From: Pseudomonadota bacterium
GTDB lineage: Bacteria; Pseudomonadota; Gammaproteobacteria; Burkholderiales; Burkholderiaceae_B
Length of the DNA stretch: 6,347 nt
Reading direction: 5' to 3'
Assembly (NCBI GenBank): GCA_023437255.1
Contig: JAEZGR010000185.1
Location: 1 to 6,347, forward strand
Position numbers and translations under genes: made by a program. This document shows, in pieces, positions 1-4,905 of the stretch. Each line of letters begins with the position of its first letter. Position 1 is the stretch's first letter. The notes below the pieces were generated by a model. The model saw nothing but the letters and a program-made list of their open reading frames with translations, ran no database searches and had not been told where the DNA came from.

Positions 1-11
1 ACTGTATATAG
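1..11. promoter_or_regulatory. Probable truncated third copy of the GTATAC-type operator at the window edge
   Basis: Bases 1-9 (ACTGTATAT) equal nine consecutive bases of the reverse complement of the palindrome at 841-853 (GTATACTGTATAT). The missing GTAT would lie just left of base 1. The site is downstream of the permease stop codon, so it would serve whatever gene starts beyond the left edge, possibly the regulator itself. Only a partial site is visible and its AT-rich nature makes chance similarity possible. Confidence 0.35.
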
Positions 12-35
12 TTGACTGTGCGCCGCTGCGGACGC

Positions 36-776
36 TTACAGGTTCTTCAGAATGAGGCCAATCGCGCTCAAGGCGCAGAAAGCCAGCAGACCGCGCCGCA
101 GCATACCGGCGCTTACCTTTTGTCGCAAGCGGCCCGATGCCCAGAAGCCGAGCAGCATGAAGGGCACCATACTGGCCCCCAACAGCAGTTCCTTGACCCC
201 GAAGTAGCCCGCTATCGCCAGCACCGACAGGGAGAACATGGAACCGAAGAAAAGAATCACGCCCGTGGTGGCACGCAAGGTGGGCGGCGCGGATCGTTGC
301 ATGGCGATGACCAGCGGCGGTGCGCCCACCGATGTGAGCGTCCCCATGACGCCCGACAGAACGCCGGCGATGGTCACGTTGCGCCGGTTCGCCACAATCT
401 TCAGGCCCGCCACGCTCATGCCCACAGCCAGAAGAATCATCGCGGCGAACAGAAAGTTCAGCGGCCGCTGCGAGAGTTGCGCAAGGGCGACCACGGCAAT
501 GAGACTGCCGACGACTCGACCCGCCAGAGCAGAACCGGCAGAAGACCAAGAAATGTTTTTGTATTCGCGCACCGCGGTCAGGAAGGTGACGCAGCCGCCC
601 AGCATGAGCAAGGGTCCGGGAACGAGCTCCGGGCACACGATCGCCGCCACGGGCGCCGAGAACATGGTGAAGCCGACCCCGCCCACCCCCTGCAGGAACG
701 CGGAACCAAGTATGAGTGCGGCCATCCAGGCATAGAGCCAGGGGTCTGTGAACGGCAGGAGTTCTAGCGTCTGCAT
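36..776 (-). CDS. TauE/SafE-family membrane permease (probable anion exporter)
   Basis: This is a 246-residue inner-membrane protein of the TauE/SafE (DUF81) family. Known members export sulfite or sulfonates or move other small organosulfur anions; the substrate here cannot be read from sequence. About eight hydrophobic segments are visible, roughly at residues 14-34, 36-56, 57-69, 79-99, 105-125, 170-190, 196-213 and 227-243. The two family signatures are present: a Gly-rich stretch near residues 28-43 (LQGVGGVGFTMFSAP) and its second-half counterpart near 141-156 (GVMGTLTSVGAPPLVI). The length is normal for the family. The ATG at 776 is preceded by a weak purine-rich GAGAGA sequence. The gene is divergent from the transporter gene and shares with it a 149-bp control region holding a palindrome and an FNR-like box. 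No terminator hairpin with a T-tract is visible in the 35 bases after its stop. The family call is solid; a sulfite-export role is only a family-based possibility. Confidence 0.88.
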   Translation of the reverse strand: MQTLELLPFTDPWLYAWMAALILGSAFLQGVGGVGFTMFSAPVAAIVCPELVPGPLLMLGGCVTFLTAVREYKNISWSSAGSALAGRVVGSLIAVVALAQLSQRPLNFLFAAMILLAVGMSVAGLKIVANRRNVTIAGVLSGVMGTLTSVGAPPLVIAMQRSAPPTLRATTGVILFFGSMFSLSVLAIAGYFGVKELLLGASMVPFMLLGFWASGRLRQKVSAGMLRRGLLAFCALSAIGLILKNL

Positions 777-840
777 GCGTGTCTCTCAGGTTGCTGCCTA
801 GGGAAAACCACTGGATGTACGGGAAAAAGCTATGAAGATA

Positions 841-853
841 ATATACAGTATAC
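841..853. promoter_or_regulatory. Palindromic operator, copy 1 (ATATAC-A-GTATAC)
   Basis: This is a 13-bp odd-centred inverted repeat with 5 of 6 bases paired between its arms. It matches the site at 3998-4010 in 11 of 13 positions. It lies between the divergent permease and transporter genes. On the minus strand it contains TATACT (852 to 847), a 5/6 match to a -10 element for the permease. On the plus side GATAAT (837-842, 5/6) abuts it and TACGAT (851-856, 4/6) overlaps its right end. No good -35 is seen in either direction. GntR-family regulators of the FadR/VanR type often bind sequences with a GTATAC-like core, so such a repressor is the likeliest partner; this is inference. Confidence 0.6.
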
Positions 854-862
854 GATCTGAAA

Positions 863-876
863 TTGATTTACATCAG
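863..876. promoter_or_regulatory. Candidate FNR/ANR-type box
   Basis: The sequence TTGAT-TTAC-ATCAG matches the FNR/ANR consensus TTGAT-N4-ATCAA at 9 of 10 defined bases. Its centre (869.5) is 41.5 bp upstream of a minus-strand start at about base 828, and TATCTT (840 to 835) sits at the corresponding -10 position. This would fit class II activation of the permease gene. With respect to the transporter gene it lies just downstream of the weak -10 candidates, which would fit repression or a distant role. The match is direct observation; the regulatory direction is inference. Confidence 0.5.
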
Positions 877-913
877 GTCTAGCGCGATTCAGCGCACTTG
901 TTCCCCCAACGCC

Positions 914-919
914 GAGAGG
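914..919 (+). promoter_or_regulatory. Ribosome binding site fixing the transporter start
   Basis: GAGAGG ends 6 bases before the ATG at 926. It supports that ATG over an in-frame TTG at 863, which has no such element and lies inside the FNR-like box. Confidence 0.7.
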
Positions 920-925
920 CCCCCC

Positions 926-2464
926 ATGCAATCTGACGTCGTCCTCACCTCTGCCCACTGGCTCTATTTGATCGCCGTAGTGGTCATCATCATCACCATG
1001 ATCAAACGCGCCAACGTGGTCGTACCTTCGGTCATCGGCACATTTTTGGTTGTCACGGCCATTACCGGCAGCCCAATCAGCGGGCTGATCGGCATCTTTT
1101 CCGCCAGCTTTGTCGCTGCGAAAGAGCTCTTCAACATCTTCCTCGTCATCACCTTCATGACCGCCCTTCTGAATTCATTGAAGGCGATCGAGGCCGATGT
1201 ACGCATGGTGGCTCCGTTTCGCAAAGTCATGACGGGCGGCACCGCCTCATTCATCATGATCGCGCTGTCCACCTATCTGATCTCACTGTTTTTCTGGCCG
1301 ACGCCTGCGGTACCACTGGTCTCCGCGATTCTGTTGCCGGCCGCCATTGCCGCCGGGTTACCGCCGCTGACCGGAGCCATGGTCATCGCCATTGCCGGGC
1401 AAGGCATGGCACTTTCGTCCGACTACATCATCGGGGTCGCCCCGGGCATCAGCGCCAAGGCAGCTGGCGCGGCCGTGAGCGTGCAGGCGGTGGCCGACCG
1501 TGCGATGGTCCTGTCGATCATCACTGGTGCCATCGCATTGGGCATCACCTTCGCCCTGACCCGCAAGTATTTCCGCCGCCCGGACCCCGCCCTGCTTGCC
1601 GACTGGCAGGCCCGTGCCGCCGACGGCACACTGGAAGAAGTCGCGCACACAGGTACTTTCGACAAGAGCGAGCTGGTTCGCCATGCCGCCGATGAACCAG
1701 TCGCGGAACCCTGTGATATCAAAGACCAGCCGCCGGCAAAGCGTGCAGACATGGAAAAATGGTCGCGTGTGTTCGCCGTGGTCACGCCTCTGGCGGTCCT
1801 CGGCATCATCCTTATCATGGTGCTGCCCAGCATCTTCCCCAGCCTGCCCGCGTTGCGCGGTGGTGAGGCGGCCGGCCTGGTGGGCGGCGTAGCCTTCATT
1901 CTCATGATGTTCGCAACAGCAGCCGCCTGCGGATTCAAGCGCATGCTCGACGTGTGCCCCGAGCACATGACCGACGGCTTCGTATTCGCCTTCCGTGCCA
2001 TGGGTTCCGTGCTGCCCATCGCAGGCTTCTTCTTTCTGGGCGCCAACGAAGCCACTGCGGCGATTCTCGGTGTACCTGAGTCCGAAGCGCCGAACCTGCT
2101 GTTCGAATTGATCGCCGCCGGCCAACACCTGATTCCCGACAACCATTTCATGGTGGCTTTTGGCGTGCTGCTCGTCGGCATGATTTCGGGCATTGACGGT
2201 TCCGGCTTCTCGGGCCTGCCGCTGACCGGTACGCTCTCGGGCGCATTGGGCCCCGTGGTGAACATGGATCCGGCCACGCTCGCGGCCATTGGCCAGATGG
2301 GTGCCATCTGGACGGGCGGCGGTACGCTCATCGCCTGGTCCTCACTGATTGCAGTGGCCGGTTTTGCCCGTGTCAATATCCTGGATCTGGTCCGCGCACT
2401 GACGCTGCCCGTGGTGGTCGCCCTGACTGTGTCCACCGTCGCCGGCGTGGTTCTGTTCGGCTAG
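926..2464 (+). CDS. Polytopic inner-membrane transporter, probably a secondary carrier of small organic solutes
   Basis: This is a 512-residue, strongly hydrophobic protein with roughly 12-13 membrane segments in two halves. The first half runs over about residues 11-212 and the second over about 281-511. They are separated by a hydrophilic, probably cytoplasmic loop at about 213-280 rich in charged residues. Gly/Ser/Pro-rich re-entrant-like stretches occur near residues 158-182 (GQGMALSSDYIIGVAPGIS) and 421-443 (SGIDGSGFSGLPLTG), a pattern resembling carriers of the ion-transporter (IT) superfamily for organic anions. I do not recognise a named family or the substrate. The gene ends in a TAG embedded in the ribosome binding site of the next gene, so the transporter and hydrolase are almost certainly co-transcribed and possibly translationally coupled. 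That context suggests it imports the hydrolase substrate or a related compound. The start at 926 is chosen for its ribosome binding site at 914-919. Confidence 0.82.
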   Translation: MQSDVVLTSAHWLYLIAVVVIIITMIKRANVVVPSVIGTFLVVTAITGSPISGLIGIFSASFVAAKELFNIFLVITFMTALLNSLKAIEADVRMVAPFRKVMTGGTASFIMIALSTYLISLFFWPTPAVPLVSAILLPAAIAAGLPPLTGAMVIAIAGQGMALSSDYIIGVAPGISAKAAGAAVSVQAVADRAMVLSIITGAIALGITFALTRKYFRRPDPALLADWQARAADGTLEEVAHTGTFDKSELVRHAADEPVAEPCDIKDQPPAKRADMEKWSRVFAVVTPLAVLGIILIMVLPSIFPSLPALRGGEAAGLVGGVAFILMMFATAAACGFKRMLDVCPEHMTDGFVFAFRAMGSVLPIAGFFFLGANEATAAILGVPESEAPNLLFELIAAGQHLIPDNHFMVAFGVLLVGMISGIDGSGFSGLPLTGTLSGALGPVVNMDPATLAAIGQMGAIWTGGGTLIAWSSLIAVAGFARVNILDLVRALTLPVVVALTVSTVAGVVLFG

Positions 2465-2468
2465 GAGG
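2463..2468 (+). promoter_or_regulatory. Strong ribosome binding site overlapping the upstream stop codon
   Basis: AGGAGG sits 6 bases before the ATG at 2475. Its first two bases are the last two of the transporter stop codon (TAG, 2462-2464), an arrangement that favours translational coupling. Confidence 0.8.
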
Positions 2469-2474
2469 TCCGAT

Positions 2475-3962
2475 ATGGCAAGCACTCAGACGCCTGCACA
2501 GGCCTTCGCGAAACAGGCCACCAGCGACTCCGCCATGGTAGCCGCCGGGCATCCGCTGGCCGTGCAGGCGGCCTGTGCCATGCTCGAGCGGGGCGGCAGC
2601 GCGGCAGACGCGGCCATTGCCGCCGACGCGGTCATGGGTGTCGTGGAACCCATGGCCACCAGCATTGGCGGCGACGTGCTGGCAATGGTGTACGAACCAG
2701 GCGGCCGGGTCACCAGCTACAACGGTACGGGGCGGGCACCGGCCCGCCTTACCCCGGACCTGGTGGCCGACCTGCCTGGGCAACGGATCCCGGAACGTCA
2801 TCCGTTCTCGGTCACGACCCCGGGTGCGGTACAAGGCTGGTTCGACCTTCATGCACGCCATGGTCGCCTGCCCTTGGCCGACCTGCTCGAACCGGCGATC
2901 CGCCACGCGCGCGACGGCTTCGCAGTGGCTGCAGTTGCCGCCCGCGAGTGGAAGCTCTTCGACCATGTGCTGCACGTCGACCCCAACTGCGCCAGGCTTT
3001 ACCGGGCGGGCAACAGCCCCGTTGCCGGCGAAATACTGACCAATCCCGCATTGGGCGCGCTGCTCGAAGCCATCGCCACGCACGGGCCGCAGGCGTTTTA
3101 CCAAGGCGCCATGGCACACGCCACTGCGAGCGCGGTTCAGACCATGGGCGGCCTTCTGGCCGCCGAAGACCTGCACGCGCATTCCGGCAACTTCTGCGAG
3201 CCGGTATTCACCGACTTCTTCGGCTGCCGGGTGCATCAGTGCCCGCCCAATACTCACGGCGTGGCCATCCTTGATGCGCTGGAACAGATCGCCGCTCACG
3301 GCGGCAACCCGGAGGACCCGTCCACCTGGGTACACCTGATCCGCTCTACCGCCAGCGCAATGCGCAGGGCACGCGAAACCGTGGCTGACCCCTCGGGCAA
3401 CACCGTTTGTTCGGTGGTGGTCGACCGCGACGGGCTGGCCATTACGCTGATGTCCAGCATCTTCAAGCGGTTCGGCTCGGGCATTGTGGTGCCCGAAGGC
3501 GGCTTCGTGTTGCAGAACCGCGGATTCGGATTCGCCACCCCGGGCCATGTGAACGGGCCCGCCCCTCGCAAGCGGCCCTATCACACGGTTGTGCCCGGCA
3601 TCACGACCCGTAATGGCGAGTTCCTGCTGGGGATGGGGGTGGTGGGCGGGCTGATGCAGCCACAAGGGCAGATTCAGATTCTCACGCGCGTTCTGGCCTG
3701 GAACACCAATATTCAGACCGCCATCGAGGCGCCCCGTATGCGGCTCGAAGCCGGCGACACGCTCGCCATCGAGGCCGGTACCCCGGCAGCGATCGAAACA
3801 GCCATGCGAAGCGCGGGCTTTGCGCCGCCTGCCGCGTCTGCGGGTGAACTGGGCGGTCGCAGCGATTTCGGTGGCGCACACGCGGTTTTCCGTCACGCCG
3901 ACGGTACGTTGCAGGGTGCCGCTGACCCACGGAAGGACGGTGCAGCGGCCACCCCTGGCTAG
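2475..3962 (+). CDS. Gamma-glutamyltransferase-family Ntn hydrolase, non-classical (oxamate amidohydrolase-like group)
   Basis: This is a 495-residue proenzyme of the GGT fold, which self-cleaves before a catalytic Thr to give large and small subunits. N-terminal family blocks are clear: residues 21-75 with GGSAADAAIAADAV, then EPMATSIGGD, PGAVQGW (117-123) and PPNTHG (258-262 region). The nucleophile is probably Thr310 in GNTVCSVVVD, followed by SSIFKRFGSGIV and VLQNRGFGF (345-353). Aligned by eye with E. coli GGT, the residues that hold the gamma-glutamyl group are changed: Arg114 corresponds to Thr85 (NGTGRAPA), Asp433 to Gly352, and Ser462/Ser463 to His370/Thr371 (RPYHTVVP). The GGLMQPQGQ block (391-399) and RPYHTVVP resemble oxamate amidohydrolase (HpxW) and related GGT-like hydrolases. 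The stretch just before Thr310 is short, because ARETVADP runs almost directly into the nucleophile block. No clear signal peptide is seen, so it is probably cytoplasmic, unlike classical periplasmic GGT. It probably hydrolyses an amide, but the substrate is unknown. Confidence 0.85.
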   Translation: MASTQTPAQAFAKQATSDSAMVAAGHPLAVQAACAMLERGGSAADAAIAADAVMGVVEPMATSIGGDVLAMVYEPGGRVTSYNGTGRAPARLTPDLVADLPGQRIPERHPFSVTTPGAVQGWFDLHARHGRLPLADLLEPAIRHARDGFAVAAVAAREWKLFDHVLHVDPNCARLYRAGNSPVAGEILTNPALGALLEAIATHGPQAFYQGAMAHATASAVQTMGGLLAAEDLHAHSGNFCEPVFTDFFGCRVHQCPPNTHGVAILDALEQIAAHGGNPEDPSTWVHLIRSTASAMRRARETVADPSGNTVCSVVVDRDGLAITLMSSIFKRFGSGIVVPEGGFVLQNRGFGFATPGHVNGPAPRKRPYHTVVPGITTRNGEFLLGMGVVGGLMQPQGQIQILTRVLAWNTNIQTAIEAPRMRLEAGDTLAIEAGTPAAIETAMRSAGFAPPAASAGELGGRSDFGGAHAVFRHADGTLQGAADPRKDGAAATPG

Positions 3963-3990
3963 GCCCTGTTTCGGGTAATCCCTAGTTTTT
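3959..3990 (+). terminator. Possible intrinsic terminator after the transporter-hydrolase unit
   Basis: CTAGG (3959-3963) pairs with CCTAG (3981-3985), and the adjoining CCC (3964-3966) pairs with GGG (3973-3975) around a 6-base loop. This leaves a 5-base bulge (TAATC) on the 3' side. Five T residues follow (3986-3990). The left arm contains the hydrolase stop codon. The bulge makes it a weak candidate. Confidence 0.4.
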
Positions 3991-3997
3991 GCCTTTG

Positions 3998-4010
3998 GTA
4001 TACCGTATAC
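3998..4010. promoter_or_regulatory. Palindromic operator, copy 2 (GTATAC-C-GTATAC)
   Basis: This is a perfect 13-bp odd-centred palindrome in the gap before the diiron oxidase gene. It matches copy 1 (841-853) at 11 of 13 bases. The hexamer GTATAC occurs in the window only in these two sites. It overlaps a -10 candidate, so binding would be expected to block transcription. A GntR-type repressor is the likeliest ligand by analogy, but none is encoded here. Confidence 0.65.
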
Positions 4011-4013
4011 AAT
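4008..4013 (+). promoter_or_regulatory. Candidate -10 element for the diiron oxidase unit
   Basis: TACAAT is a 5/6 match to TATAAT and overlaps the right arm of operator copy 2. The only upstream -35 candidate is the poor TTTTTG at 3986-3991, with a 16-bp spacer. A start near base 4020 would give a leader of about 77 bases. Confidence 0.4.
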
Positions 4014-4050
4014 ATCCCTACAAGCTTAAAACAACTGCTCCCCGACCAGC

Positions 4051-4074
4051 CGGTCTTGCGGCCTGAACAGACCG
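4051..4074 (+). other. Small hairpin in the leader of the diiron oxidase mRNA
   Basis: CGGTCT (4051-4056) pairs with AGACCG (4069-4074) across a 12-base loop, followed by CATTTTC. The GGTC part could instead pair with GACC at 4044-4047, so two mutually exclusive small stems exist. Both are weak and may be accidental. The ribosome binding site at 4085-4090 is not sequestered by either. Confidence 0.25.
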
Positions 4075-4096
4075 CATTTTCTCGAAAGGACACATC

Positions 4097-4828
4097 ATGG
4101 CCGAACTCATGAACCGCGACGAATTCCGCACCGCCCTTGAAAACGCCATCAAAGGCAAGAGCGCCAACACCTCGCCCTTCAGCATTGCCTGGGCAAGTGG
4201 CAAGCTCTCGCGCGAGCACCTGGCGCGCTGGGCGGAGAACCACTATCACTACGTCGGCCCCTTCGCCGACTACCTGGGCTATCTGTACGCCCGCATGCCC
4301 GAGCAGTACACCGAAGCCAAGGACTTCCTGCTGGCCAACATGTACGAAGAGGAAATCGGCGGCGACCGTCACACTGATCTGCTGATCCGTTTTGCGGAAG
4401 CCTGCGGCACCACCCGTGAGCGCGTTGTCGATCCCGACAACATGAGCCCCACCACCCGTGCCCTGCAATCCTGGTGTTACTGCGTCGCCATGCGCGAAGA
4501 CCCGATCGTCGCCGTAGCCGGCCTGGTGGTCGGCCTGGAATCGCAGGTCCCCTCGATCTATCGCAAGCAGACGCCCACGCTGCGTGACAAGTATGGTTTC
4601 ACCGACGAAGAGGTCGAGTTCTTCGATCTGCACATCGTCTCCGACGAAATCCACGGCGAACGCGGCTACCAGATCGTTCTGGAACACGCCAACACGGTAG
4701 AGCTGCAGCAGCGCTGCCTGCGCATTTGCGAAATCGGCGCCGAAATGCGCCTGCTGTACACCACCGCCCTGTACAACGACTACGTCAAAAACGAAATCTC
4801 GCTGCAGGAACTCGAACTGGCCGCTTAA
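4097..4828 (+). CDS. Heme-oxygenase-like diiron oxidase (HDO superfamily; CADD/PqqC-like fold)
   Basis: This is a 243-residue, all-helical cytoplasmic protein. It carries the complete HDO ligand pattern: Glu85 and His92 (E-x6-H in YEEEIGGDRH), Glu148 (VVGLESQ), and His179, Asp183 and His186 (H-x3-D-x2-H in LHIVSDEIH). The spacing matches CADD of Chlamydia (E81, H88, E142, H174, D178, H181), which argues for an Fe2/O2 enzyme rather than a TenA thiaminase or the metal-free PqqC. Characterised HDOs perform N-oxygenation, decarboxylation to alkenes, C-C or C-N fragmentation of amino acids, or self-sacrificing p-aminobenzoate formation; the reaction here cannot be read from sequence. No Tyr occurs before Tyr50, which bears on the CADD option because CADD consumes an N-terminal Tyr (Tyr27). 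AAAGGA (4085-4090) sits 6 bases before the ATG and supports this start over Met5. The palindrome at 3998-4010 probably controls it. An aldehyde dehydrogenase follows 77 bases later, suggesting that the oxidase yields an aldehyde or feeds the same pathway. Confidence 0.85.
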   Translation: MAELMNRDEFRTALENAIKGKSANTSPFSIAWASGKLSREHLARWAENHYHYVGPFADYLGYLYARMPEQYTEAKDFLLANMYEEEIGGDRHTDLLIRFAEACGTTRERVVDPDNMSPTTRALQSWCYCVAMREDPIVAVAGLVVGLESQVPSIYRKQTPTLRDKYGFTDEEVEFFDLHIVSDEIHGERGYQIVLEHANTVELQQRCLRICEIGAEMRLLYTTALYNDYVKNEISLQELELAA

Positions 4829-4842
4829 GCGGTTCAGGACAT

Positions 4843-4878
4843 GGGGCGGGCCGGCGCTCGACGCCGCCCCGCCCTTTT
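4843..4878 (+). terminator. Intrinsic terminator-like hairpin between oxidase and dehydrogenase
   Basis: GGGCGGG (4844-4850) pairs with CCCGCCC (4868-4874). After one C-C mismatch, CGGCG (4852-4856) pairs with CGCCG (4862-4866) around the loop CTCGA. TTTT follows (4875-4878). The stem is very stable but the T-tract is short. The next gene starts only 27 bases later, so it may be a partial terminator, an attenuator or a stabilising intercistronic stem. Confidence 0.75.
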
Positions 4879-4893
4879 CATTCGGTGAGCGAC

Positions 4894-4897
4894 AGGA
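4894..4897 (+). promoter_or_regulatory. Ribosome binding site fixing the GTG start of the dehydrogenase
   Basis: AGGA ends 8 bases before the GTG at 4906. A second in-frame GTG at 4885 has no comparable element upstream and lies only 6 bases after the hairpin T-tract, so 4906 is preferred. Confidence 0.6.
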
Positions 4898-4905
4898 ACA
4901 CAACC

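Noticed and set aside
16..35. Terminator for the minus-strand permease
   Set aside because: Only a short, mismatched GC stem can be drawn and there is no T-tract before the window edge.
12..767. Plus-strand open frame (251 residues) opposite the permease
   Set aside because: It is hydrophilic, rich in Gln, His and Arg, and lacks domain features, whereas the minus frame has TauE/SafE motifs and membrane segments.
863..925. N-terminal extension of the transporter from a TTG at 863
   Set aside because: The extension lies in the FNR-like box, is not hydrophobic and has no ribosome binding site. The ATG at 926 has one.
2373..3896. Long minus-strand open frame (507 residues) over the hydrolase gene
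   Set aside because: It is rich in Arg, Gly and His with no recognisable domain, and the opposite strand encodes a well-conserved GGT-family protein.
4097..4828. TenA-type thiaminase or PqqC annotation for the oxidase
   Set aside because: The fold is shared, but the full E-x6-H, E, H-x3-D-x2-H diiron set is present, which TenA and PqqC lack. There are also no thiamin or PQQ genes nearby.
3959..4903. Long minus-strand open frame (314 residues) over the diiron oxidase gene
   Set aside because: It is antisense to a gene with clear catalytic motifs, has low-complexity composition and runs through both intergenic hairpins. It is a GC-rich shadow frame.
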